Source: Burkholderiaceae bacterium (GTDB lineage: Bacteria; Pseudomonadota; Gammaproteobacteria; Burkholderiales; Burkholderiaceae). From it: a DNA stretch of 64,000 bases. Location: positions 43,164 to 107,163 of the forward strand of contig CANFOL010000006.1 in NCBI GenBank assembly GCA_947448695.1. The letters run 5' to 3'. Shown piece by piece: positions 27,988 through 36,043 of the stretch. A program made the position numbers and the translations under genes. Numbering within the stretch: position 1 is the first letter of the stretch; each line of letters begins with the position of its first letter. Below the pieces are notes generated by a model, which saw only the letters and a program-made list of their open reading frames with translations, did no database searches and was not told the origin of the DNA.

Positions 27988-28434
27988 CTATTGTTGCTTA
28001 TTAAAATAAACAATGACCCACAAAGCTAGCACCAAAGCCCAAATAATTTTTGAATTTTTAATCAAAAACTTCAAGCCTTTATCCTCGATTGATAAATACT
28101 TTTTCTTTCTCACTATCGTATTGACGTTTATAGTACTTTCTCGATTCTCTAAATTTTTACCCCAATTGTTGATGGACTCATTTAAAAAATGTTCGCTGTT
28201 TGTGGTCGTTGGCGTCACTTGATATTGGCTTTGTAATTCAGTTAAGCTTTTTTTTGTTTTCTCTAACTCCATCTCTAAAAAAATTGCTCTTTGAACTAAA
28301 AGGTAACTCGCATTAGGTTGTGTAGAGAATGCTTCATTAATCTTTTTCTCAGCAAGTGCGTCTTTATAGTTGATTCTGGTTTGTATCAACTGTCTCAAAA
28401 ATCCCATGAGTGTGAATGATTCGTTTTCAGTCAT
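27988..28434 (-). CDS. DUF2076-like protein with C-terminal membrane anchor
   Basis: A 148-residue protein. The N-terminal half has the pattern seen in DUF2076 proteins: FLRQLIQTRINYKDALAEKK, then NASYLLVQRAIFLEMELEKT and a short coiled coil (TKKSLTELQSQYQ). The C-terminus carries one hydrophobic segment (IIWALVLALWVIVYF) preceded by basic residues. Full DUF2076 proteins have a glycine-rich middle, which is missing here, so it is a shortened relative. Function unknown. It is divergent from the puc operon. Confidence 0.6.
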   Translation of the reverse strand: MTENESFTLMGFLRQLIQTRINYKDALAEKKINEAFSTQPNASYLLVQRAIFLEMELEKTKKSLTELQSQYQVTPTTTNSEHFLNESINNWGKNLENRESTINVNTIVRKKKYLSIEDKGLKFLIKNSKIIWALVLALWVIVYFNKQQ

Positions 28435-28609
28435 AAAGTCCCCTTATAAAGTTATTTAATTAACTTCTAAAACCATCAAAAAATAGTGCTTTTACATAAG
28501 TTGTTATTTAATAAAGCTTTTTTAGGCTAATTTATTAAATGGACGAAACCAATAAAGCACATACAAATCAACAACTTAACTAATTTTAACATTATAAGGA
28601 CAAAAAGTG
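28435..28609. other. Intergenic sequence upstream of the puc operon
   Basis: AT-rich stretch between the DUF2076-like gene start and the puc regulatory sites. Together with the promoter and leader it makes a 319-base gap. No gene or RNA was seen in it. Confidence 0.4.
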
Positions 28610-28653
28610 TAATTAATTATTGACATGTCAATCTGTCTAATTTAAATTACTGT
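28610..28653 (+). promoter_or_regulatory. puc promoter overlapped by two PpsR/CrtJ-type sites
   Basis: A sigma70-like promoter, TTGACA (28622-28627), 17-base spacer, TAAATT (28645-28650). An exact TGT-N12-ACA palindrome at 28610-28627 ends on the last base of the -35, and an imperfect TGT-N12-ACT at 28636-28653 covers the -10. TGT-N12-ACA is the known PpsR/CrtJ operator, and ppsR is in this window. Repression by PpsR under high oxygen is inferred. Confidence 0.75.
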
Positions 28654-28661
28654 TAGGAGTG

Positions 28662-28725
28662 GGTAAATAATTTCATTTATGAATACTATTTACCCATGAA
28701 TAGCCCACGTGCGGGCTTTGCACGA
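28662..28725 (+). promoter_or_regulatory. Structured puc mRNA leader
   Basis: Two hairpins lie between the promoter and pucB: a perfect 10-bp stem TGGGTAAATA/TATTTACCCA (28662-28671 with 28689-28698) and a GC-rich AGCCC/GGGCT stem (28704-28708 with 28715-28719). They precede the AAAAGGAGA ribosome binding site. They could stabilise the antenna mRNA or regulate it. Confidence 0.5.
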
Positions 28726-28753
28726 AAAAGATCTTTCAAAAGGAGATATCACA

Positions 28754-28906
28754 ATGTCAGATCCAAATAAAGTATGGCCGACGGGCCTTACAGAGGCAGA
28801 GTCAGAAGAGATTCACAGACACTTAATTCAAGGAACTCAGTTCTTTGGAATGATTGCTGCGTTAGCTCACTTACTGGCTTATATTTATTCACCTTGGCTC
28901 AAATAA
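28754..28906 (+). CDS. pucB: Light-harvesting complex beta polypeptide (PucB-like)
   Basis: A 50-residue antenna polypeptide starting at the ATG at 28754, ten bases after AAAAGGAG; the longer in-frame start at 28709 lies in the leader hairpin region and is rejected. It has a polar N-terminus (WPTGLTEAESEEIHRHLIQG), one transmembrane segment and the bacteriochlorophyll-ligand His39 in AALAHLLAYIYSPW. By eye alignment with LH2 beta of Rhodoblastus (Rps.) acidophilus, His21 matches betaHis12 and Gln29 replaces betaArg20, a contact of the B800 pigment. The C-terminal YIYSPW resembles LH1 beta chains. It works with the alpha chain encoded 15 nt downstream in the intracytoplasmic membrane. Confidence 0.9.
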   Translation: MSDPNKVWPTGLTEAESEEIHRHLIQGTQFFGMIAALAHLLAYIYSPWLK

Positions 28907-28921
28907 TAGAAGGGGCACAAA

Positions 28922-29110
28922 ATGATCTACGGAAAATTATGGTGTGTGGTTAAGCCTTCTGTTGGTATTCCACTTATTATTACTGCAGTGGCATTTGCTT
29001 CATTCAATGTCCACTTACAGTTAGTAAACAATACCACTTGGGTTAAATCTTTTTTACAAGGAAGCGCCCCAGTTGCAGCGGTGGCAAAAGAAGCACCGAA
29101 ATCGCAGTAG
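28922..29110 (+). CDS. pucA: Light-harvesting complex alpha polypeptide (PucA-like)
   Basis: A 62-residue antenna polypeptide. The N-terminal GKLWCVVKPSVGIPL matches LH2 alpha chains, followed by one transmembrane segment, the BChl-ligand His31 and NNTTWVKSFLQG. Counting from the Met, residues 44 and 45 are Phe and Leu. In B800-850 complexes these are Tyr and Trp and hydrogen-bond the pigment acetyl groups; in B800-820 complexes they are Phe and Leu. An Ala-rich tail follows. An LH2-type complex with blue-shifted absorption is predicted. It is co-transcribed with pucB and pucC. Confidence 0.92.
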   Translation: MIYGKLWCVVKPSVGIPLIITAVAFASFNVHLQLVNNTTWVKSFLQGSAPVAAVAKEAPKSQ

Positions 29111-29183
29111 CTCGCGGGGAAGAGCAAATCAGGATGAACCTCATCCTGATTTGTTCCTAAGTTTAAATATAATAAATATATAA

Positions 29184-30566
29184 ATGACATCTTTAAGCCA
29201 AAAATTAATTAGTAATTGGTCTAGGCTTGGAACGCGTTTTTTGCCCTTCGCAGATGCCGCAACCCCTGATGTCCCACTTTCGCGCTTACTACGTTTATCA
29301 CTCTTTCAGGTGTCAGTTGGTATGGCTTTAGTCATGCTGGTTGGCACCTTAAATCGCGTTTTAATTGTGGAACTAAAAGTACCGGCCTATTTAGTTTCTA
29401 TGATGATTTCTATTCCATTAATCTTCGCACCATTTAGAGCGTTAATTGGTTTTAAATCGGATACCCATCGTTCTGCGTTGGGCTGGAAGAGAGTCCCTTA
29501 TATTTGGATGGGAACCTTGGTGCAATTCGGCGGCTTCGCCATGATGCCTTTTGGATTACTCGTATTATCTGGTGCGGGTCAAGCAAGCAATGCTCCCCAA
29601 TGGATTGGTCAACTAGGTGCGGGTATTGCATTTTTATTTGTTGGCGCGGGCCTACACACCACCCAAACAGTAGGATTGGCACTGGCTAATGATTTAGTAC
29701 CTCCAGAATCCCAACCTAAAGTAGTTGGCCTCATGTATGTCATGTTATTAGTTGGCATGATCTGTAGCTCCATCATTTTCGGTACTTTGCTGAGTGACTT
29801 TAGCCCGGGAAGATTGATACAAGTTATTCAAGGGGCTGCAATGGTGACCATCATTCTGAATGTCATTGCACTTTGGAAACAAGAAGCTAGAAGACCAGCT
29901 CACTTATATCCCGAGCCACCCAAAGGAAAAACGTTTAAAGAGTCATGGAATGTTTTTTTAGAAGGTAATTATGCAACACGTCGTTTAATTGCTGTTGGTA
30001 TTGGCACCATGGCATTCTCGATGGCAGATGTTTTATTGGAGCCGTATGGCGGAGAAATTTTAAAACTGAGCGTATCTCAAACAACTAGCTTAACTGCCGC
30101 TTTAGCTGTTGGTGGACTAGTCGGGTTTGGATGGGCTTCCCATATTTTAAGCAAAGGTGCCGACCCTTTTAAAATGGCAAGTATTGGTGCCTTAGTTGGT
30201 ATCCCGGCATATCTTGCAGTCATTCTATCTGGGCAACTTGGAGAGCCGTTACTTTTTGCTCTTGGCACTCTTTTTGTTGGCTTTGGTGCTGGACTATTTG
30301 GACATGGCACCTTAACTGCAACCATGAATCTTGCTCCAGAAGGACAAAGTGGTTTAGCTCTTGGAGCATGGGGCGCTGTTCAAGCCTCTGCCGCAGGTAT
30401 AGCAATCGCTATTGGAGGCATTCTGCGTGATGTAGTTGCAAGCAGAACGAACTCATCTATGTTCGGCTATTGCTCGGTATATATTGTTGAAATTTCTATG
30501 CTAATTATGACTATTGTGGCTATGTTGCCGCTAATAAAAGCACGTAGTATCAGTAAAATGAAATAA
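29184..30566 (+). CDS. pucC: BCD-family MFS protein PucC (light-harvesting complex assembly)
   Basis: A 460-residue 12-helix major facilitator-type protein of the bacteriochlorophyll-delivery family. It is closely similar along its length to LhaA at 43473-44903 (both have PLSRLLRLSLFQV, LIFAPFRAL or LVFAPFRAL, VPYIW and TTQTxGLALA). PucC proteins help insert antenna polypeptides and pigment into the membrane. Its place directly after pucBA makes it PucC rather than LhaA. No strong ribosome binding site precedes the ATG, so translation may depend on coupling from the upstream message. Confidence 0.88.
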   Translation: MTSLSQKLISNWSRLGTRFLPFADAATPDVPLSRLLRLSLFQVSVGMALVMLVGTLNRVLIVELKVPAYLVSMMISIPLIFAPFRALIGFKSDTHRSALGWKRVPYIWMGTLVQFGGFAMMPFGLLVLSGAGQASNAPQWIGQLGAGIAFLFVGAGLHTTQTVGLALANDLVPPESQPKVVGLMYVMLLVGMICSSIIFGTLLSDFSPGRLIQVIQGAAMVTIILNVIALWKQEARRPAHLYPEPPKGKTFKESWNVFLEGNYATRRLIAVGIGTMAFSMADVLLEPYGGEILKLSVSQTTSLTAALAVGGLVGFGWASHILSKGADPFKMASIGALVGIPAYLAVILSGQLGEPLLFALGTLFVGFGAGLFGHGTLTATMNLAPEGQSGLALGAWGAVQASAAGIAIAIGGILRDVVASRTNSSMFGYCSVYIVEISMLIMTIVAMLPLIKARSISKMK

Positions 30567-30652
30567 CTAATGTATTTGTTGCAGTCAAAAGTTTTAAATT
30601 TGTTTGTTTTAACGTATGATTTAATTAGATTTATTCACAAAGGAGAATTGAA

Positions 30653-30748
30653 TTGAAAACTTATCAACTTTTTATGCTGTTATGGGTTCTTGTTGTGTTT
30701 TTTTGGTTAGCTAATTATTTCAATAGCGATAAAACACCCAAAAAATAA
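30653..30748 (+). CDS. Small single-pass membrane peptide (31 residues) after pucC
   Basis: A 31-residue frame beginning with TTG, seven bases after a strong AAAGGAG. It encodes MKTYQLFMLLWVLVVFFWLA, then NYF and a polar tail ending KTPKK: one transmembrane helix with a basic C-terminus. There is no ATG alternative except deep in the helix. A second small membrane-protein gene with its own ribosome binding site follows within 40 nt. It is not recognised. Position at the end of the pucBAC operon suggests an antenna-associated or assembly peptide. Confidence 0.6.
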   Translation: MKTYQLFMLLWVLVVFFWLANYFNSDKTPKK

Positions 30749-30785
30749 TTTTATCTAACTGTTTGAATTAATCGAGGAGAAGAAT

Positions 30786-30968
30786 ATGGGGCGCTTTCCA
30801 AACCCGCAATACGTTGGCTTTGCAATTATTGCAATTATTGCAATAATTATATTTCGTTTATTAATGCCTCAGGGCTCTGCAGGATCCTTTGGTATTTGGG
30901 TTGCAGCAATCTTTTTTGGAGTCATTATTACTGGAATCTTAAGATTCAACTCTATGAAGAAAAAATAA
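30786..30968 (+). CDS. Small two-helix membrane protein (60 residues) after pucC
   Basis: A 60-residue frame with a good ribosome binding site (GAGGAGA, then ATG at 30786). Two hydrophobic segments are visible: GFAIIAIIAIIIFRLLM and SFGIWVAAIFFGVIITGILR, separated by PQGSAGS, with a basic end (MKKK). The first helix is encoded by a nine-base repeat (GCAATTATT twice, then GCAATAATT at 30822-30848). It is not recognised. It ends the puc region just before a strong bidirectional terminator. Confidence 0.65.
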   Translation: MGRFPNPQYVGFAIIAIIAIIIFRLLMPQGSAGSFGIWVAAIFFGVIITGILRFNSMKKK

Positions 30969-30996
30969 CTGTCATTGAATGACGCGGCATTAAAAA

Positions 30997-31040
30997 TTAA
31001 AAAACACGATTCATTTCTTCATTTGAATCGTGTTTTTTAA
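30997..31040. terminator. Bidirectional terminator between the puc region and dxs
   Basis: A perfect 17-bp stem (TTAAAAAACACGATTCA and its complement) with a ten-base loop. On either strand it gives a hairpin ending in a T-run, so it can stop both the rightward puc-side transcript and the leftward bchG-dxs operon. Confidence 0.88.
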
Positions 31041-31124
31041 TTACATCAAATATCTATTCCAAGGTTTTTCAACTTCATTAAGTCATTTATCAATTAGCTT
31101 CTTCAAGCGAATTGGACTTCTGAA

Positions 31125-33008
31125 TTAAAAAAATCGTGTAAATATTGATTTTTCAATCCCAATCGCATCTAGGCCACAAGCCGCTAATAAAGCCTGACTA
31201 TCACCATGATCAATAAAACGATCCGGTAAGCCAAGATGTAATGTCGGTAATGCTAATCCAATCTGATTGAGATATTCAACGCAAGCACTACCAGCACCTC
31301 CCTGAATCGCTCCTTCTTCAATCGTAATCAGTCCATCATGAGTCTTAGCTATCTGCTCTAACATTGCCTCATCAATCGGTTTTACAAAGCGCATATCAAC
31401 AACGGTTAAATCGAGCTTTTCTGCAACTTCTAAACACGGATGTAACAAAGTTCCAAAGGCTAATACGGCAAAGCGCTTACCCGCTACCTGGGTAGATAAT
31501 TTTCTCAAATTAGCACGACCTAATGGCAAACCCTCTAAGCTAGAACTTACTTCGACTCCAGCACCACTTCCTCGAGGATAACGAACCGCGCTAGGGTGCT
31601 TTGCATGGTAAGCCGTTGATAATAGTTGGCGGCATTCGTTCTCATCACTTGGCGTCATTACCAGCATATTTGGTATGCAACGCAGATACGGAATGTCATA
31701 TACCCCTGCATGCGTCGCCCCATCGGCGCCAACAATTCCAGCACGGTCTAAAGCAAACACCACAGGTAAATCTTGTAATGCCACATCATGAATCAGTTGA
31801 TCATAGCCACGTTGTAAAAAGGTTGAGTAAATAGCCAATACTGGCTTTAATCCTTCGCAAGCTAAACCTGCTGCAAAAGTAACTGCATGCTGCTCAGCAA
31901 TACCAACATCAAAATAACGCTTAGGAAAATTCTTCTCAAACTCCACTAGACCAGAACCTTCGCGCATCGCAGGCGTGATACCGACTAACTTTTCATCGAC
32001 TTTAGCCATATCGCAAATCCACTCACCAAAAACTTGGGTAAAGGTTGTTTTGCTTTGTGTTTTTGCGGGTAATATACCCACTTTCGGATCAAATTTTCCA
32101 GGCCCATGATATTTAATCGGATCAGCTTCAGCAGGTCCATAACCCTTCCCTTTTTTAGTGACAATATGAACAAATTGAGGACCATCACCTTGGAGTGCTA
32201 ACTTTTGAATATTTTGAAAAGTTGGAATTAAAGAATCTAAGTCATGACCATCAATTGGACCAATATAGTTAAAACCAAAGTCCTCAAACATCGTATTAGG
32301 GACAACCATGCCTTTTGCCTGCTCTTCAAGTCGTTTGGCAAATTCTCGCAATTGCGGAACAATCGATAAAACATTACCGACAGCATTTTTGGTGGTGTCA
32401 TACAAAGGACTACTAATTAATCTTGCAAGGTAACGATTTAATGCACCCACTGCAGGAGATATGGACATATCGTTATCATTTAAGATCACAATTAAAGGTA
32501 AATTTCTTGTCACTCCAGCGTGATTCATCGCCTCAAAAGCCATGCCACCAGTCATGGCACTGTCCCCAATAACTGCAATTGCCACATTCTTTTTTTCCTG
32601 AATTAAAGCAGCATGTGCCATCGCAGTTGCCGCAGAAATACTCGTCGAAGAATGTGCTGTACCGAAATCATCATACTCACTCTCTGATCGCTTTGGAAAT
32701 CCAGAAATCCCACCAAATTGTCGAAGTCCAGACATCTGGTCGCGACGACCCGTCAATATTTTATGTGGATAACTCTGATGCCCAACATCCCAAACAACCT
32801 TATCTTTTGGCGTTTGGAAAACATAATGAATAGCAATCGCAAGTTCGACAGTCCCTAAATTAGAAGACAAATGCCCCCCTGTTTTAGAAACGGAATCTAG
32901 CACAAACTCGCGAAGTTCATTAGCAATTTGTGGAAGTTGAGACCGAGATAACTCTCGAAGGTCGGTAGGAGACTGAATAGTTTTTAGCAAATTAGTCATT
33001 TTTAACAT
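31125..33008 (-). CDS. dxs: 1-deoxy-D-xylulose-5-phosphate synthase
   Basis: About 627 residues from the ATG at 33008, chosen because GAAAGGG lies six bases before it and it is only two bases after the hemA stop (an upstream start at 33062 would run far into hemA). Thiamine-diphosphate motifs include [32 protein letters not shown] and [18 protein letters not shown]. The transketolase central domain has [18 protein letters not shown]. It condenses pyruvate and glyceraldehyde 3-phosphate at the head of the MEP isoprenoid pathway, feeding carotenoids and the bacteriochlorophyll tail. It is the last gene of the bchG operon. Confidence 0.96.
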   Translation of the reverse strand: MLKMTNLLKTIQSPTDLRELSRSQLPQIANELREFVLDSVSKTGGHLSSNLGTVELAIAIHYVFQTPKDKVVWDVGHQSYPHKILTGRRDQMSGLRQFGGISGFPKRSESEYDDFGTAHSSTSISAATAMAHAALIQEKKNVAIAVIGDSAMTGGMAFEAMNHAGVTRNLPLIVILNDNDMSISPAVGALNRYLARLISSPLYDTTKNAVGNVLSIVPQLREFAKRLEEQAKGMVVPNTMFEDFGFNYIGPIDGHDLDSLIPTFQNIQKLALQGDGPQFVHIVTKKGKGYGPAEADPIKYHGPGKFDPKVGILPAKTQSKTTFTQVFGEWICDMAKVDEKLVGITPAMREGSGLVEFEKNFPKRYFDVGIAEQHAVTFAAGLACEGLKPVLAIYSTFLQRGYDQLIHDVALQDLPVVFALDRAGIVGADGATHAGVYDIPYLRCIPNMLVMTPSDENECRQLLSTAYHAKHPSAVRYPRGSGAGVEVSSSLEGLPLGRANLRKLSTQVAGKRFAVLAFGTLLHPCLEVAEKLDLTVVDMRFVKPIDEAMLEQIAKTHDGLITIEEGAIQGGAGSACVEYLNQIGLALPTLHLGLPDRFIDHGDSQALLAACGLDAIGIEKSIFTRFF

Positions 33009-33010
33009 GT

Positions 33011-34327
33011 TCAGCCCTTTCGTCCAGTGCTTATAAAAATCTTTGATACAATTTTTTGACACTCATCAATGCTAAATTCCTCAGCATGATTCAGTGTGTG
33101 TAATGATCCGTGTAAAAATTTATTGGATAAAGCTCGAGCCAACTCTGCCATCACTTCCATGGGATCATCACCCCGCTGAATTTTTCTCTTGGCTTTATCT
33201 AGCTCAATTTGTTGAAGGTCATCACTTCTTTGCTTAAGACTATTAATTAACGGTACTGAGGATCGCTGCATAAACCAATGCATAAAGTTTTTCACTTGTA
33301 AATCGATAATTAACTCAGCATTTTTTACAGCACTTAACCTTAAATCATTACCCTCTTTAACCACCTGTCCTAAATCATCTACTGTATATAAATAGACGTC
33401 TCTTAATTTACTAATTTCTGGTTCTATATCTCTTGGAACTGCAAGATCAATCATCACCATCGGGGCAAAGCGTCGCTTTTTAAGCGCTGTATTAACCATT
33501 CCTAAGCCGATAATAGGCAATGAACTCGCCGTACAAGAAATAACAATATCAAATTGGGAGATCTTTTCTGGCACTTCAGATAACGGAATACATTCGCAAG
33601 CATATCCTTCATCAGATATGTACTTGGCTAAGCTTTCGCCTCGTTCAATCGTCCGATTAGCAATCGTGATGGAAAGTGGCTTTTTACCTAAAAAATAAAT
33701 CGCACATAACTGAATCATTTCTCCAGCGCCAATAAATAAGATCCGCTGTTTTTCAATATCGCCTAAAACGCGTTGTGATAAACGCAGCGCAGCACTGGCC
33801 ATTGAAACCGCATGTGTACTGATCTCGGTATTAGTTCTGACATCCTTAGCAACCGCAAATGTTCGATTAAACAGTTGATTCAGATGCATGCCGATAGAGC
33901 CCGCTTGCTGAGCTGTTTGCGCAGCCTTTTTAATCTGCCCAAGTATTTGAGTCTCCCCAAGGACCATAGAATCTAATCCACAACCAACTCGAAAAACGTG
34001 CCTAACAGCCTCAGACGCTACAGACGTTTTTACATAATCTAAAATTTCATGTTTTGGTATTCCTTGCTGGGCAGATAGCCAATCAATTGTCTTGACTTGC
34101 AAGAGTTCCGGAGTAATGTTTTGATCATTTGCAGCGCAATATATCTCGGTTCGATTACACGTAGATAGTATCGCTACTTCTGAGTTCGTTTGCTCATTAA
34201 ATTGATTCAGATACTGACGTAAATCAATGAGTGCATCGGACAAATGATCATCAGAAAACGCCACCTTTTCTCTCACACTTACTGGTGCAATTTGATGTTG
34301 AATACCGATACTTAAGAGATTTAACAT
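33011..34327 (-). CDS. hemA: Glutamyl-tRNA reductase
   Basis: A 438-residue enzyme of the C5 route to 5-aminolevulinate. The catalytic Cys is in [11 protein letters not shown] (about C57), followed by [20 protein letters not shown], the NADPH-binding [14 protein letters not shown] and [12 protein letters not shown], and a C-terminal dimerisation helix. It supplies precursor for bacteriochlorophyll and heme. Placed in an operon with bchG, bchP, tspO and dxs, it should be co-regulated with pigment synthesis. Whether another hemA exists elsewhere is not known. Confidence 0.96.
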   Translation of the reverse strand: MLNLLSIGIQHQIAPVSVREKVAFSDDHLSDALIDLRQYLNQFNEQTNSEVAILSTCNRTEIYCAANDQNITPELLQVKTIDWLSAQQGIPKHEILDYVKTSVASEAVRHVFRVGCGLDSMVLGETQILGQIKKAAQTAQQAGSIGMHLNQLFNRTFAVAKDVRTNTEISTHAVSMASAALRLSQRVLGDIEKQRILFIGAGEMIQLCAIYFLGKKPLSITIANRTIERGESLAKYISDEGYACECIPLSEVPEKISQFDIVISCTASSLPIIGLGMVNTALKKRRFAPMVMIDLAVPRDIEPEISKLRDVYLYTVDDLGQVVKEGNDLRLSAVKNAELIIDLQVKNFMHWFMQRSSVPLINSLKQRSDDLQQIELDKAKRKIQRGDDPMEVMAELARALSNKFLHGSLHTLNHAEEFSIDECQKIVSKIFISTGRKG

Positions 34328-34339
34328 AGTTGTAATTTA

Positions 34340-34825
34340 TTAAAAAGGGCCATTTAAATTAACGGTACCTAAGTTGAGTAATATGGCTAGGCTTACCCAA
34401 ATAATGTAAGGCATCATCAATAAACTAGACTGCCGGCTAAAGCTCCACGTAAAGACAATAATTGCCAAAACAGAAGACCATAAAAACAATGCTTCATATA
34501 AAGACCAATCTGGACGGTGTAATTTGAAATAGAGCAAACTCCATAACAAATTAAAAAATCCATTACTTAAAAACAGAATTGATAGGACTACTTTTTGTTT
34601 TCTTAAAGTCGCTTTTTCCCACGCAATAATCCAAGCAATCGTCGCAAATAAAAAGATAGCAGTCCAAATAATGCCAAAAGCCCAGTCTGGTGGTTTCCAA
34701 TCAGGTTGTTGAAGTGCAAAATACCATGGGCCAAGATCAGTCAATAATTTACCAAACAAAATCACGACAAGAAGCCAGGCTCCTGCAGCTAAGATGTGAG
34801 GTTGACGATAAAAGTTCAGATTCAT
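34340..34825 (-). CDS. tspO: TspO/MBR family tryptophan-rich sensory protein
   Basis: A 161-residue five-helix membrane protein. Family features include GPWYFALQQPDWKPPDWAFG, WTAIFLFATIAWIIAW and the FFNLLWSLLYFKLHRPDW block, with many Trp residues. TspO binds porphyrins and in Rhodobacter tunes photosynthesis gene expression in response to oxygen and tetrapyrrole flow. It overlaps bchP by four bases (ATGA) and lies 12 nt before hemA, a setting that fits this role. It is slightly longer than the about 158-residue Rhodobacter protein. Confidence 0.92.
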   Translation of the reverse strand: MNLNFYRQPHILAAGAWLLVVILFGKLLTDLGPWYFALQQPDWKPPDWAFGIIWTAIFLFATIAWIIAWEKATLRKQKVVLSILFLSNGFFNLLWSLLYFKLHRPDWSLYEALFLWSSVLAIIVFTWSFSRQSSLLMMPYIIWVSLAILLNLGTVNLNGPF

Positions 34826-36027
34826 GAAGTTTTAGCAATCCCGAGTAAATGTCCCATATCTTTAATAAAGATCTTGACGTGCGCCAGCGGTTTTTTACGG
34901 ACTAATTTTTTATTCATATAAGCTTCAAATGTGAGTTTTTGCACATCTTGGTCTTCACACATTTTGACAAAACTTTCTCTACGTTTATCAGTGGTGTACC
35001 AGAAATGTTGCATCACTCCCAGAACAATAAAAGGTAAACGATGCTCTTTCATAAAACGCTTTCTAGCTAAACGTAATTTACTAACTTCATTGGTGGCCAG
35101 AAATTCACAAATTGCTTCAGCGGCAAGTTGACCACCTAACATCGCATAATAAATGCCTTCACCAGATGCAGGTGCTACAACGCCAGCAGCATCGCCAGCT
35201 AGAATCACGTTCCTACCATTATCCCAACGCTTTAACGGTTTCATTGGCAAAGGAGCCCCTTCGTGACGAACGAGCTCAGCGTCTGCCAGTCCAACATCTT
35301 CACGTAATTTACCAACGGCGTTTCTGAGTGAAAAACCTTTATCAGCACTACCAGTCCCAATACTTAAAGTATCACCATGTGGAAAGACCCAACCATAAAA
35401 ATCAGGTGATATTTCTTTTTGATAGATCACATCACAGCGCGACATATCATAATCAGAATTGGTCACTGCTGGTTTACGAATAATCTCATGATATGCAAAA
35501 ACATAATTAGCCTCGGAGCATCCTGGTACTCCAGCGGCTCTTCCGACACCCGATTTTGCACCGTCTGCGCCCACTACCGCGCGCGCATATACATCAGCAG
35601 AGACGCCCTCGCCAATTTCTGCCTTGGTTCGAACACGGTAAGTGATTTTGACTAAATCATCTTCTTGCACCAGTGTCGTAAAGTTACCAACTCGACGAAT
35701 TGCGCCATGTTTTTTGGCACGTTCACGCAACCATTCATCAAACTCACTACGATTTACCATGCCGACAAAGCCATTTTCAATCGGAATATCTACTTTTTTA
35801 CTTTTAGGTGAAACCATTCTGGCAGAGGTTGCTTTAGCAACCAATAACTCATCTGGGATTTCATAGTCTCTAATCAAGCGCGGAGGGATTGCACCACCAC
35901 AAGGTTTTACGCGTCCATCCCTATCGAGCAACAATACTTTCTTACCTTGTTTCGCCAAAGTCTCGGCAGCAGTTGCTCCAGCAGGTCCACCACCGACTAC
36001 AACCACATCAAAAATTTCTTTATTCAT
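34822..36027 (-). CDS. bchP: Geranylgeranyl reductase for bacteriochlorophyll
   Basis: About 401 residues from the ATG at 36027; AGGTGG five bases before it favours this over the GTG at 36036. The N-terminal FAD motif is VVVVGGGPAGATAAETLA, then VKPCGGAIPPRL, a BchP/ChlP hallmark. GWVFPHGDTLSIGTG and the second flavin motif ILAGDAAGVVAPASGEGIYY follow. It reduces the geranylgeranyl tail to phytyl, using NADPH, at the membrane. Neighbours bchG (upstream) and tspO (overlapping) match the usual order in purple bacteria. Confidence 0.96.
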   Translation of the reverse strand: MNKEIFDVVVVGGGPAGATAAETLAKQGKKVLLLDRDGRVKPCGGAIPPRLIRDYEIPDELLVAKATSARMVSPKSKKVDIPIENGFVGMVNRSEFDEWLRERAKKHGAIRRVGNFTTLVQEDDLVKITYRVRTKAEIGEGVSADVYARAVVGADGAKSGVGRAAGVPGCSEANYVFAYHEIIRKPAVTNSDYDMSRCDVIYQKEISPDFYGWVFPHGDTLSIGTGSADKGFSLRNAVGKLREDVGLADAELVRHEGAPLPMKPLKRWDNGRNVILAGDAAGVVAPASGEGIYYAMLGGQLAAEAICEFLATNEVSKLRLARKRFMKEHRLPFIVLGVMQHFWYTTDKRRESFVKMCEDQDVQKLTFEAYMNKKLVRKKPLAHVKIFIKDMGHLLGIAKTS

Positions 36028-36043
36028 CTCGTCCACCTAATCT

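Noticed and set aside
28709..28753. Extended N-terminus for PucB from an upstream in-frame ATG
   Set aside because: That start lies in the leader hairpins without a ribosome binding site, while the ATG at 28754 has AAAAGGAGA and gives the normal antenna length.
28754..29110. LH1 (pufBA) instead of LH2 (pucBA)
   Set aside because: The alpha N-terminus is LH2-like, pucC follows directly, and pufM/pufC lie 34 kb away with room for pufBA beyond the right edge. The LH1-like beta end is noted as a finding.
33009..33062. Longer Dxs N-terminus inside hemA
   Set aside because: The ATG at 33008 has a good ribosome binding site and lies just after the hemA stop; the upstream part has no family similarity.
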